From Venturia oleaginea (taxonomy: Eukaryota > Ascomycota > Dothideomycetes > Venturiales > Venturiaceae), in NCBI GenBank assembly GCA_013176395.1, contig JABMLP010000010.1, positions 62,001 to 126,000 on the forward strand: a stretch of 64,000 bases of DNA, written 5' to 3'. Every line of letters starts with the position of its first letter. Within the stretch, counting starts at the first letter, position 1. Shown here piece after piece: positions 1 through 9,553 of the stretch. The position numbers were made by a program, and so were the translations under genes. The notes beneath the pieces were generated by a model that did no database searches, was not told the origin of the DNA, and saw only the letters and a program-made list of their open reading frames with translations.

Positions 1-2977
1 TCTCAGGGTGATACGCTGTAGAGAGTCTTCTCTCTATCTTAAGAAGGTGACAAACTTCTTTCCAGAAAGCATTAACAAATTGCGTGTCCCTATCTGAGAC
101 TAGAGATCTAGGAAGCCAGTGTAATCTTACGTAGTTCTGCATAAATAGTTTTGCAAATCCTTCAGCTCCAAACTGTTCTTTAGGCACTGGGAACAGGATA
201 GTTCCTTTACCCAAGCGGTCAGTAATAACGCAGAGTCTTGTGCATCTTTGGCTCTCTGGTAATTCGACTATGAAGTCTACTGAAATATCTTGCCAGATAC
301 GGCTAGGGACAGGAAGAGGTTTAAGTAAACCTTTCTTTTTGTCTCGCCAGACTGAAGTTCTTCCGCAGACGTCACAATTGCGTATAAACTGACGTATATC
401 TTGAGCAAATCCCGGCCAGTAGAACTGTCTGGAGAGAATAGCAATAGTAGCTTCTCGTCCAGGATGCCCTGATAGGACTGAATCGTGTATTTCTTGAATT
501 ACTCCTGTTAAGAGAGGCTCGTAGGAGGGCAACCAGATTCGGTCTCTATAGTAGAGCTGGTTATTTTCGACTTTACAATCTCCTATAGAAGTAGGAACCT
601 TTAGCTTAGATGGGAACTGCCTATCTTGCTTTAGAACGCTTTGGAAAATACGTCTGTAGTCTAGATCTCCTTCGAGTGCAGTTTCCCATCTATCCCTTAG
701 ATCACCTGAGAGAAAGGGATTTTGTATAAAGGGGATAGGTTCTTTGTCTACTTCTTGAGCATTTTCTTGGGCAGCTTCTTCTCTTGCAGGAGTCTTATCC
801 TCTAGAACGTTAATCCAAAGCTTTGGAGGTAATAACGTTCTAGTTCTTTCAACGATTCTTGGGTCTTGAATATCCTTTGGGAGATCTTGATCCCTTCGAG
901 TTAAGGCGTCTGGAACTACAGATTCAGAGCCTGGGCGATAGCCTAGTTTGAAGTTAAACTTAGCTAGTATCTGCGCCCATCTCATTTGCCTTTCATTTAG
1001 TTCCCTTTTTACCATAAACTTCTCAAGGTTCTTGTGATCTGTGAGGATAATGAATGGCTTACTTAGGCTTAGTAGCTCGCTAGTCCAATGGACTAGAGCT
1101 TTGACTATAGCCATAAGTTCTTTGTCGTGGATATCATAATTGCATTCGGCTGGCAAGTGCTTAGTAGAGAAGAAAGCACATGGTTTCCAGTTACCTAGCT
1201 CATCTTTTTGACTAAGTACTGCTCCGGAAGCCCAGCCTGAAGCATCAGGTTCTACTCGCGTAGGCTTATCTTCATCAAGTGCAGACAGGACAGGTTCTTT
1301 GCAAAACTCTGCCTTAAGTTTTTGAAAAGATTCTTCTTGCTCCTTTCCCCATAAAAATGGAGTATTCTTCTTTGTAAGGCGAACCAGAGGCTCCCTTATT
1401 GTTGAGTTATCTTTTACAAAGTCACGGTAGAAGTTTGTAAAGCCTAGGAAGCCACGTACTCCTCGTAGAGTAGTAGGACGTTCCCATTCTTTAATTGCTT
1501 TGATCTTCTCCGGATCCATGTGTAGGCCCGTTTCAGTATCTATAACGAAGCCTAGATACTTGACTCGTTTGGTATTAAACTCGCACTTCCGAATATCAAG
1601 GTATAACCCAGCCTTAAGGCAGCTTTGAAGTATCTTTTCAGTCTTTTCTTCATGGTCTTTAAGGTTCTTTGAAGAGTATATTACTATATCGTCTAGATAA
1701 GCTGAGCAGAACTCGTCTAGGTATCGTCGAAGGATATAGTTTATATACCGTTGAAAAGACGCAGGTGCACCGGTTAAGCCAAAGGGAGTAACTAGCCATT
1801 CAAATAGACCATATCTAGTTCGAAAGGCAGTTTTGAACTCATCTCCCGTTGCGATTCGAATCTTGTGGAAGGCAGCATTTACATCAAGCTTACTAAGATA
1901 CTTAGCACGAGCTAAGGTTAGTAAAGTCTCTTTTACTAACGGTAGCGGGTACCTATCCTTTCGAGTAATTGCGTTTAAGGCTCGGTAGTCTACGCAAAAG
2001 CGTAAGCCCCCTCCTGGTTTCTTCACAAAGAGAACTGGAGACGCAGCAACTGATTTACTCTCTCGGATAAAGCCTTTATCTAGTAGCTCTGTAAGAGTCC
2101 TTCGCAAAACAAGGAGTTGTTCTCGACCCATACCATATAGAGGTCCCCAAGGAAGTGGTTTTCCTTCTTCTATAGGTATTTCGTGATCAATCCCAGGGCG
2201 ATGCGGTGGTAGTCTCTCGGCCCTTTTAGGATCAAAGACAGCAGCGTACTTATGAAACCTCTTAGGTAGCAATTCCAGTATTTGCTCTGTTGTCAAAGGG
2301 ACTTTCGGCTTCAAGGCAATATCAATATCTCGAAGAGTAACAGCAAATACTCTAGACGCGTCTTTGATTTTCTCAAGTGTAGAAGTGACAAGGCGGTGGA
2401 ATCTTACGGGCGCTACTTGTTGTATATCAAGTTTGTCTTCAAATTTAGCATCGCGAATGCTAATCCCGTTTGCAAAGGTAAGAGTACCTTTAGATTCATT
2501 GATAACGGCTTTGGTGTCCTTGAGAAAAGGCCTGCCTAGTAGAAGATCCTCAAATTGTCCCGGGACTATATAAGCAAAAGCGTTGCATATAAGTCCCCCT
2601 AAATCTAGGTTCAACTTCGCAATTTTTGTCACTTGGGTCTGTCCTTCTTCCTTAAGAACTCCACCTATAGTACGCGGACTAATAGGGAGTACTTCAAGGT
2701 CCATCTGCGAAGCTTTCTCCTCGTTTATTGATGCGTAGCAGCTAGATCCATTATCAAGGAGAGTTTTAAGAGAGTATATATCGTTCACTATAGTATTTGT
2801 GTAGAAAAGGCGGGAGAGCATCTTGGGTCTGAACTGCTCCCATTCTTTTTCTATCCGAGAACGGTGTGAATCAGTGTCTTTGTTCGAATTCAAAATACTA
2901 TTTACTCTCTCAATTGACTCCTTTGACAATTTTGCTCTATCTACTCTACGCCTCCATCCACGACTTTGGATAGAGGC
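1..2977 (-). CDS. pol: Pol polyprotein of gypsy element A (protease, RT, RNase H, integrase), open to the left edge
   Basis: One continuous frame of about 990 codons with no stop, in the -1 frame relative to gag and joined to it without its own ATG. In order: aspartic protease with active site LLDNGSS near 2747-2755 (D-N-G instead of D-S/T-G); reverse transcriptase starting after the motif LPPHRPGIDHEIP near 2165-2215, with catalytic YLDD near 1690; RNase H near 950-1250; integrase with an HHCC finger (HPG...CDVCG) near 350-480; and the DDE core, where the second aspartate lies in SDRDTQF and the frame leaves the window just at the third catalytic residue (STAYHPE). No decay is visible. Confidence 0.9.
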
Positions 2978-3999
2978 TACTCTTTTTCCGAGTAGTCCTC
3001 TTCTTCAACTTCTTCATTCTCCTCAGTGGTTCCTTTGGCCCTTTTTGAACCAAGTTGCGTGACTCTTTCTACCTCTGTATCCAACCAGCAGTCTTTCATT
3101 CTATGGCCGGCCTTCCCACAGCGTAAGCAGAGGTTATTTGCCTTCCTATATTCATAGGCTTTAGACGAAATTTTTAACTTGTTTACGCGTGTAGGCTCCC
3201 AGTCCATAGCGTTCAGATCTTTAAAAGACTTCTCTTTATCTCTGAATCGTAACTTATCTTCTGAGGAAGAGAGCATCTTTGCTGTAGTGATTTGCATACT
3301 TGTATTCAAAAGATCGGACACAAACTGCTGGTAGGAGGTACTCTGAGATTGGCCTATTCTCTGGTTTCGCAGCTCTTGATTTATTGCTTTGTGTAGAAAT
3401 GCAATTTTAACAGCGTCAGGCCAAGTCATTCCTCCAGCATTAGCAAGAGTGGTTTCAAAACGGGGAAGAAAAGAGAAGAAGGGTTCTTTCTCTTTTTGTT
3501 TGATTGTGGACAGGCTTACAGTAGCTCTTTGTTGTTGTACTGGATCGCCATAGAAGTTGTCCATATACTGTAACAATTTCTGTCCCGTTTTATCTTCCTC
3601 TGGAGCTGTCTTTACGTAGGCCAGAGTAGCCTGAGCTGCGGAGCCTCGTAGAGAGGAGAAGATGTAGGCAAATTGGTTCCTACTATCCCCTATAGACTCT
3701 GCGTCTATCTCCAACTTCATCCTTGCTTGTTGAAACCACTGAGCCCATTCAGAACGCTTGCCATCAAATTCTTGGAGCTTAGGAAGTACAGCTTTCTTCC
3801 TATGTATTCTGTCTTTTTGTGAATTCTTAGTCTCTTGTCCTTCTACTACGTTCTCAGAGCGAGTAGTGTTAGGCAAGATTGTAAGAATACGCGTAATAGC
3901 ATCGTTCTGAATGGCTAGTTGATGTTGTAATGCTGCCATAGCTTCTTGTAGGGCTTGGGGTTCTTGAGGAACTCTTTGTTCCTGATCTTCTCCTTCCAT
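2977..3999 (-). CDS. gag: Gag polyprotein of gypsy element A
   Basis: 340 residues. Gag forms the cytoplasmic virus-like particle and binds element RNA. The N-terminus has a short coiled segment (residues about 15-45), followed by a retrotransposon-gag capsid domain (about 75-230) with the usual W-x-x-W and F-Y-G-D-P motifs. One CCHC zinc knuckle, CLRCGKAGHRMKDC, lies at about 291-304, followed by an acidic tail. The ATG at 3999 is the first in the frame and follows a leader of several hundred bases. The stop at 2977-2979 lies in the pol overlap; pol is in the -1 frame relative to gag. No break is seen. Confidence 0.9.
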   Translation of the reverse strand: MEGEDQEQRVPQEPQALQEAMAALQHQLAIQNDAITRILTILPNTTRSENVVEGQETKNSQKDRIHRKKAVLPKLQEFDGKRSEWAQWFQQARMKLEIDAESIGDSRNQFAYIFSSLRGSAAQATLAYVKTAPEEDKTGQKLLQYMDNFYGDPVQQQRATVSLSTIKQKEKEPFFSFLPRFETTLANAGGMTWPDAVKIAFLHKAINQELRNQRIGQSQSTSYQQFVSDLLNTSMQITTAKMLSSSEDKLRFRDKEKSFKDLNAMDWEPTRVNKLKISSKAYEYRKANNLCLRCGKAGHRMKDCWLDTEVERVTQLGSKRAKGTTEENEEVEEEDYSEKE

Positions 4000-4638
4000 A
4001 TTTTCACCTATGAGAGATAATAGAGAGCACTACTATACACACTCCTAGGCTCTACTCTAGAGATTTGCTAGGCAGTATAGAGTCAATGCCTATTAGTATA
4101 GGAAGGTGACTATAGAATCCCAGAAGGATTTTTACACTATAGTCCGCTCTGCAATCCTTATTACTAAGGACAGAGCTCCCAGGGACTGTGAAGGCCAAGT
4201 GTATTAAATCTCTCTTCCTAGCTCTTTCTTTCCTCAGCTTATTACAGCTTCAACTCCTAAGACTACGCTGTCTTAGGATGACCTGCCCTTGCTTCTTGGA
4301 GATTCCAGCACGTTCTAGAAAATCTCAGTTTGAATTCTCTTGAATTCCCTTTTTGGATTGGCCCTTTCGGTTGGCCCTTGCTTCTTGGAGATTCTAGCAC
4401 CTTCTAGAAAATCTCAGCTTAAATTCTCTTGAATTCCCTTTTTGTTTGGCCCTTGAGGTTGGCCCTTGAAGTTGGCCTTTGAGGTTGGCCCTTGCTTCTT
4501 GAGTTAGGACAAGTGTCCTCTTCTTGAAATTCCTTTCTGTTTGGCCCTTGAGGTTGGCCCTCGCTTCTTGGATTAGGACAAGTGTCCTCTTCTTGAAATT
4601 CCTTTTTGGAGCTTGCTCTCTGTGAGCCTTTCTTCCTT
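4000..4638 (-). other. Leader and LTR-proximal region of element A
   Basis: Noncoding stretch between gag and the recognisable part of the A LTR. It contains the short inverted pair GACTATAG/CTATAGTC near 4108-4143 and a run of GGCCCTTG-type tandem repeats. The LTR end and primer-binding site of A should be in here; TGTCTTAGG at about 4269 is a candidate LTR boundary, but I could not confirm it because the second copy of this LTR starts differently. No gene seen. Confidence 0.5.
4310..4620. repeat. Imperfect tandem repeats of GGCCCTTG / TTCTTGGAGATT type in element A leader/LTR
   Basis: The segment with CTTGCTTCTTGGAGATTC, TTCTAGAAAATCTCAG, GAATTCCCTTTTTG and GGCCCTTGAGGTTG is repeated two to several times with small changes. 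A shorter block carrying TTAGGACAAGTGTCCTCTTC is repeated twice (about 4504-4530 and 4572-4600). The lone A-type LTR at 5173-5707 lacks this block, so it expanded in this copy. Confidence 0.75.
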
Positions 4639-4994
4639 TGTAAGACTGAGGTACTTAGATAATGTAAGAGTTCAACCCTCAAAGGTGTTTCGCAAGTGAG
4701 GGAAGACAGCTTATATTTCAAGTATCTAAGTACAGAGAAGAAAGTGTAAGTACAGGAAGGATAGCTAGTATATATAATCCTCCTCTTACAATAGATCCTT
4801 CTAGAAAGTATCTTTAAATGGAAACGTGACAGCTTGCAAAATAGAACATGGCAGCTTGCGAAATAGAACATGACAGCTTGCAAAATAGAACATGACAGCT
4901 TGCAAAATAGAACATGACAGCTTGCAGAATAACAAGAGAACAATTGGAAATCCAGTCATGGATAAGCTAGAGAGAAGGATTCCATCCCTTAACA
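4639..4994 (-). repeat. 5' LTR of element A (confident part)
   Basis: The stretch with TACTTAGATAATGTAAGAG, AACCCTCAAAGGTGTTTCGC and TATCTAAGTAC matches 5413-5500, and the end GGATAAGCTAGAGAGAAGGA...CTTAACA matches the end of the copy at 5660-5707. These two stretches therefore belong to one LTR family. The end TTAACA gives the expected TGTTAA start on the minus strand. The left limit is not resolved. Confidence 0.7.
4828..4935. repeat. 22-bp minisatellite in the A LTR, five copies
   Basis: Unit GACAGCTTGCAAAATAGAAC plus AT, repeated at 4828, 4850, 4872, 4894 and partly at 4916. Copy 2 has two changes and copy 5 decays. The homologous LTR at 5173-5707 has no such array, so the array arose within this copy. 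There are no spacers, so it is not a CRISPR. Confidence 0.9.
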
Positions 4995-5056
4995 ACCTCA
5001 CTGTACGGAATAGCCAATTCCAGCTATATTACTTGAGCCATAGCCTCTGCGTAACA
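4995..5056 (+). repeat. Remnant of 5' LTR of element B
   Basis: Identical by eye to 8052-8113, from ACCTCACTGTACGG to CTCTGCGTAACA. The remaining part of the LTR must lie left of element A, outside the window. The inverted terminal match CGTAACA to the 3' LTR start TGTTACG supports this as the true LTR end. Confidence 0.88.
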
Positions 5057-5172
5057 TAGTGAAGATACCGCTCTATACAGTAAGGTTGACGAAGTATCCA
5101 ACAAACCTATGTCCACGGTTTCATCCAAGGGTCAAGGGAAACGAAAAGAATCCGTTCCGCCACCGCCGCCGC
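5057..5172 (+). other. Leader of element B with a possible truncated gag start
   Basis: After the 5' LTR there is an ATG at 5109 opening a short frame rich in S, K and P (MSTVSSKGQGKRK then a proline run) that runs into the A-type LTR at 5173 and stops. It could be the first codons of B gag, but no gag motif is long enough to prove it. Confidence 0.35.
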
Positions 5173-5707
5173 TGTTATGGGCATGGCCCATGGTTGGTAT
5201 AGGCTAAGAGCCTAAGCCTGATTGAGCCTAGTATAGAGAAAGAACCTCATTGAGGTTCTCTGTTTGTAGATACCTTCACTCTTTAACTGAATCTAAACAA
5301 TCTTTGGCTACGAGTATGCTGCGTCTTTCCAGCTACCGTCCCGTAATACTTTCTCTTTGCTCTGACGATTGCTGCAGAGACTCTCTCTTACTGTCAGCAA
5401 GAGGTATTGGTGCGGTACTTAGATAATGTAAGAGTTCAACCCTCAAAGGTGTTTCGCAAGTGAGAGAAGACTGCTTGTATTTCAAAGTATCTAAGTACAA
5501 AGAAGAAAGTGTAGGTACAGGAAGAACAACTTGTATATATAATCTTCCAAGTAGGAAAAGGACATGCTGTCCTGAGAAGAGAATAGAAAGGAGTAGAAGC
5601 GCATGTGAAACGGTCCCTGAATAATCCCTGCTAGGCGCACGTGAGAACTACCAGGTAGTGCTAAGAATCCATCCAGGATAAGTTGAGAAAGGATCTATCC
5701 TTTGACA
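5173..5707. repeat. Lone A-type LTR replacing gag to RNase H of element B
   Basis: Starts TGTTATGGGCATGG and ends ATCCTTTGACA, 535 bp, with a central match to the A LTR. The flanks are GCCGC on the left and ATCAG on the right, so there is no 5-bp target duplication. On the right the pol frame of B starts at once (S-A-D-L-N-T-R-I-E-D-G). The lack of a duplication and the missing gag to RNase H point to a recombination deletion rather than a simple solo LTR. Confidence 0.7.
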
Positions 5708-7112
5708 ATCAGCGGATCTGAATACCCGTATTGAAGATGGCTTGTTTATCTTCAACGACCTGGTATATCTTCCCGCAAGCCTAAGGAAACAGTACATCCT
5801 ACACCAACATGAATCTCCGCTTAACGGTCATTGCCGACCAGAGATTGTCCTTTCACGACTCCAGAATACCTTCTACTTCCCTCACATGCGACAGGAAGTT
5901 TTCAAGGAAATAGGAAAGTGTGTTCTTTGCAAGAAAGCCAAATACGAACGACACAAGCCCTACGGACTTCTCCAACCCAACAAAGCGCCTCACGGCGCAT
6001 GGAAAACCATATCCATGGATTTCGTTGGACCTTTGCCACCTTCTCCAAGCTTGGATGGTGTTCAGTACGAACACATCATGGTTGTGATAGATCGACTCAC
6101 GAAGTACGCGATCTTTATCCCACTACCAAAAGGCTACGACACGCGATACTTGGCAGGAGTATTCGTACGAGATGTCGTCAGCAAGCATGGCATTCCTGAT
6201 AATATTATCTCAGATCGAGACAGCCTCTTCACCTCTCATTTCTGGGAAGAGCTCTGTGAGATGCTAAAGATCAGAAGAAGTTTATCAACAGCTTACCACC
6301 CTCAGACGGATGGACAAACAGAAAGAATGAACCAGACAATGGAACAGTACCTTCGCATATACGTCGATGACGATCAAAGCAATTGGGTATCGCTTTTACC
6401 TCTTGCAGCATTCGCTTATAATGCTACTGTTCAAGACACCATCAGGATGTCTCCATTCTTTGCTAACTTTGGACGAGAACCTCAATTCGAGATTGAGCAA
6501 GGAAACCTATTACCCACAGACGCAACGGTTGTTGCATCTGAGTTGTCACAGCTTCACGACCAATTGAAGTATGACATTACCTTCTTGAACATGCGCATGG
6601 CTATGCGTGTGAATCAGAAAAGAACAGTGGGACCTGTTCTTAAGAAGGGGGATAAAGTTTACCTATGGCGACGCAACATCAAGACAAAAAGACCAAGCGA
6701 GAAACTTGACTTCAGAAAGCTCGGCGCTTTCGAAATCGACGAAGTTAAAGGTGCAGTCAATTACAAACTCAAGCTACCTAAGGGAATGAGAATACACCCG
6801 GTATTCCATGTCTCCCTGCTTGAACCAGCACATCCAGACGCCCCGCTTGACCAAAAAACGATACTCCAAGGCGATCAACTCGAGCCTGAGTATGATGTCG
6901 AAACTGTCGTTAACCATGCTATTGTGCAACGTCAGCACAAGTACCTCATTAAGTGGAAAGGCTATCCTACCTCGGAAAACACTTGGGAGCCTATGTCACA
7001 CTTGAAGAACTCTCTCCAAGCTCTGCGGGATTTCCATCGGGAACATCCAGAGCATTCCAGACCTCCATCCCTGAAGTCTCGATCGAACCAAGGAAGACGG
7101 AAAGATCGTTAG
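5706..7112 (+). pseudogene. pol: Integrase and chromodomain part of element B pol
   Basis: About 468 codons open from a stop at 5703-5705, with no proper ATG start, because the upstream two thirds of pol are gone. In order: end of the RNase H linker (DGLFIFNDLVYLP), HHCC zinc finger (HQHESPLNGH...CVLC), integrase core with D in SMDFVGPLP, D in SDRDSLF and E in TDGQTERMN, the C-terminal integrase barrel ending RIHPVFHVSLLEP, and a chromodomain (YLIKWKGYPTSENTWEP) that targets integration to marked chromatin. The frame itself is undamaged. It cannot be made as a normal Gag-Pol product. Its last 122 bases overlap the antisense gene. Confidence 0.9.
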
Positions 7113-7569
7113 AAGCTTCGGCGAGCTCACCGTTCGAAAGCCCACCGTTTACTCTCCGTTCCTCTTCCTCCTCTTCCTCGGGTTCCTCTAATAAACAAAT
7201 TGTTTTCGTTTTTGCTCTCGCCTCAGCCAACTCCAAGATTTTGCGATTCCTTGATATCCGAGACAACAACTCTTGTTGCTCACTCAACACTCTTTGCATT
7301 TCAATAAGGATTTTCCCCAGCTTCTCCTCGTCACGAGATAACGACTTCTTTGTTTGTTCTCTCGTTTTGTCTAGGGAAGCCCAGGACACATCGACACACT
7401 TAATTCCCTTCTTGGCGCAGCTTGCGCATTTCAGCGACTTCGACGACGGCATAATGATGCAAAGGATGTTATGTTTGAAGCAGTATTCGCAGGCGATAGC
7501 GGATGGATCACCTTGTTGTTCGATCTCGTCGGCGATACGTTTGCGTCGTAAAGATGATGCAGAAGACAT
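6991..7569 (-). CDS. Antisense protein of element B with Zn2Cys6-like cysteine motif and coiled coil
   Basis: 192 residues on the strand opposite pol, starting just inside the 3' LTR and ending within the chromodomain coding region. Residues about 27-57 give C-x2-C-x6-C-x10-C-x2-C-x6-C, which fits the spacing of the fungal Zn(II)2Cys6 DNA-binding cluster. It lacks the many basic residues usual between cysteines 2 and 3. A charged coiled coil follows (about 70-130; SLSRDEEKLGKILIEMQRVL) and then a glutamate run. The frame is intact although B is wrecked. Role unknown; DNA binding is inferred from spacing only. It may be transcribed from the LTR on the minus strand. Confidence 0.65.
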   Translation of the reverse strand: MSSASSLRRKRIADEIEQQGDPSAIACEYCFKHNILCIIMPSSKSLKCASCAKKGIKCVDVSWASLDKTREQTKKSLSRDEEKLGKILIEMQRVLSEQQELLSRISRNRKILELAEARAKTKTICLLEEPEEEEEEERRVNGGLSNGELAEASNDLSVFLGSIETSGMEVWNALDVPDGNPAELGESSSSVT

Positions 7570-7643
7570 CTTTGGTTTTCTGTGCGGGGTCCGTATGACC
7601 TTAAGTAAGCGCTGTGGGACCAGCTTACTAAGAAGGAGGGCTA
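7570..7643 (+). promoter_or_regulatory. 3' noncoding end of element B with polypurine tract
   Basis: The purine run AAGAAGGAGGG (about 7630-7640) ends two or three bases before the LTR start TGTTACGG at 7644. This is the expected position of the plus-strand primer for reverse transcription. Confidence 0.75.
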
Positions 7644-8113
7644 TGTTACGGATACTGTCACGTGAGCGTGTACAGGATTATATTTGATGCATTCGTATGC
7701 ATTTGGATTCCTAAGTGCATACCATCATGTCTTCTTATGATTGGATGATTGTTACACGGGGTTGAAGGATCACGTGGTTGATCATTCTTGGCAAGGTAAG
7801 CAGAATGAACGTTTGTGTTCATTCCGCTCAGGCTGTTCATCATGATCGGGATGATCATAATGAACGGAGGATTTTCATAGAGATGGGATCTCTATATAAA
7901 GGACGAGACACTGCTCTCTCAGTATCTCGTATCTTCACTCTCATAGTTACTTCGCTATTGCTTTAGTTACTTAGCACAATTCACGACTCTTATATCTCAC
8001 AAACTTCGCTACACTTGTTTGATACGATATTGTCGCCCCAGGATTACTTGAACCTCACTGTACGGAATAGCCAATTCCAGCTATATTACTTGAGCCATAG
8101 CCTCTGCGTAACA
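7644..8113 (+). repeat. 3' LTR of element B
   Basis: 470 bp from TGTTACGGATACTG to TGCGTAACA, with matching inverted ends. A TATA box, CTATATAAAGGA, lies near 7890-7903 and would set the transcript start about 60-70 bases later. The U3 part holds several short inverted pairs such as ATGATCGGGATGATCAT near 7841-7857. Confidence 0.88.
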
Positions 8114-9470
8114 TGCCCATTCAGAGATCGCTCGAACTTTTTCTGGATCCATACTAATACCCTTGCCTACTTCCACAATGTAGCCAAGGTATTTGACCTT
8201 TTTAGCTTCAAAATCGCATTTCGTGATGTCCAAGGTCAATCCGGCTTCACCTAGGGAATGAAGAACCTGTGCCACTTTTCGCCGATGATCTTCTAAAGTT
8301 TCGCTTGAAAACACTAGGACATCGTCCATGTAAGCGGTACAGAAGTCGTCCAGGTAGGACCTCAAGACCCAGTTGATGTATCGCTGAAACGTCGCAGGTG
8401 CTCCCGTAAGGCCGAGAGGAGTAACTAGACACTCAAACAACCCGTACCGTGTACGGAAAGCCGTTTTCCATTCTTCGCCCTTCGCGACTCGAATCTTGTG
8501 AAAAGCCGCGCTCACATCGAGTTTGGTTAGCCATCTTGCCGAATAGATCGCGTTCAGGGTCTCTCGTATCAGAGGTAGCGAATACCTGTCTTTCTTCGTA
8601 ATTGCGTTAAGTCCCCGGTAATCGACGCAAAATCGAAGCCCTCCTCCAGGCTTGCGTGTGAAAAGTACCGGAGCGCCGAGACTCTTGCTAGCCCTGATCC
8701 ATCCTTTATCAAGATGATCCATGAGAGTTTTTCTTAGGACTAGCAATTCGTCTCGTGACATGCTGTACAACGGTCCCCATGGTACTTCTTTCTCTCTACC
8801 ATTGCCATCCTTTTCCAATGGAATCTCATGGTCGATACCCGGTCGATGCGGAGGCTGGGAGCTAGCCTTTTTGGGGTCAAACACGTGGAGGTAGCGGAAG
8901 TAGTGTTCAGGTAAGTAGTCTTTCGGATTGACTACCGGCTTCACCTGAAGTGCTTTCTCGATATCTCGTAAGGACGCTGCGAATACTTTTATCGGCATGT
9001 TATGCTTGTCTAGTCTCTTGATTCTTCTGACTAAAGCAGTGTATGATGCTGCGCTTACTGGCCGCGCCTTTTTAGCCTGTAAGGTAGATCCGTTCTTCGG
9101 AAGTGAGCCCATCGATGAACCATCAGGGAATTCGAGGACCCGTCGTTTTTCATTTAACGTGACATTTTCTTCTGCTAGCCATGGGCCGCCTAGCATAAGG
9201 TCGTACTCCTGCCCAGGAACAACTTACACGAATGCTCGGGTCCGACGGTGATCTCCGATATCGAGTGTTGCTGTTACGACCTTTCTAACAACTCCAACGG
9301 GTTCCTCCAATACACGTTCGAGATGTCGGGGACTAATGTCTATCGTTGGGAGTCTTAGTTTTGTGCCATTCGTTCTGAGATCTGCGCGTATCCAGAGCAA
9401 CCATTGTCTATAAGAGTGCGTACAAAGTGTTTATCGTTCAGTAGTGCATCAACAAGGAAGGGTGGTCTTT
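8114..9470 (-). pseudogene. pol: Protease and reverse transcriptase of element C, broken
   Basis: The RT frame is open from about 9196 to 8114 (about 360 codons): LPEHYFRYLHVFDPKKA, PPHRPGIDHEIPLE, then the RT palm with FCVDYRGLNAITKKDRY, FQRYINWVLRSYLDDF and catalytic YMDD (AYMDDVLVFS). Its last residues before 8113 are PEKVRAISEWA. Upstream the protease with LIDNGCSGYA is near 9395-9420, but frames shift between it and RT. The next domains are cut off by element B. Confidence 0.85.
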
Positions 9471-9553
9471 CCATTTTTGATTTGAATTGCTTCCATTCTG
9501 AGGAGAGTTGAGATGGTCGTACTAAAGATGGTACACTTGATGTTAAGCTCTGT

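Larger units (their letters stand above)
1..4994 (-). mobile_element. Ty3/gypsy element A, chromovirus-like, youngest of the first nest, truncated by window edge
   Basis: This minus-strand LTR retrotransposon is seen from its 5' LTR (right) through gag and most of pol; the rest of integrase and the 3' LTR lie left of the window. Its right end, ...CCCTTAACA at 4986-4994, abuts base 4995. From there the sequence equals the last 62 bases of the LTR of element B (8052-8113), so A is inserted in the 5' LTR of B. Both gag and pol are open without stop or net frame change over about 4 kb, unlike the neighbouring elements. That fits a recent and possibly competent insertion. The A/B junction is read directly; activity is inferred. 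Confidence 0.88.
4995..8113 (+). mobile_element. Ty3/gypsy element B (plus), internally deleted, inserted in element C
   Basis: Bounded by the last 62 bp of its 5' LTR (4995-5056) and a full 3' LTR (7644-8113). The internal part holds a short leader, a possible gag start, then an A-type LTR in place of gag through RNase H, then integrase and chromodomain, an antisense gene and a polypurine tract. The base after its 3' LTR, 8114, continues directly into the reverse transcriptase frame of element C. B is therefore inserted in C, and A in B. Confidence 0.85.

Noticed and set aside
2977..2995. Frameshift heptamer at the gag-pol overlap of element A
   Set aside because: Pol is in the -1 frame, but the overlap reads G-GAA-AAA-GAG and does not fit X-XXY-YYZ; recoding may occur by another route, so no site is annotated.
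4828..4935. Short regular repeats that could suggest a CRISPR array
   Set aside because: The 22-bp units follow each other without spacers and lie in a eukaryotic LTR; it is a minisatellite.
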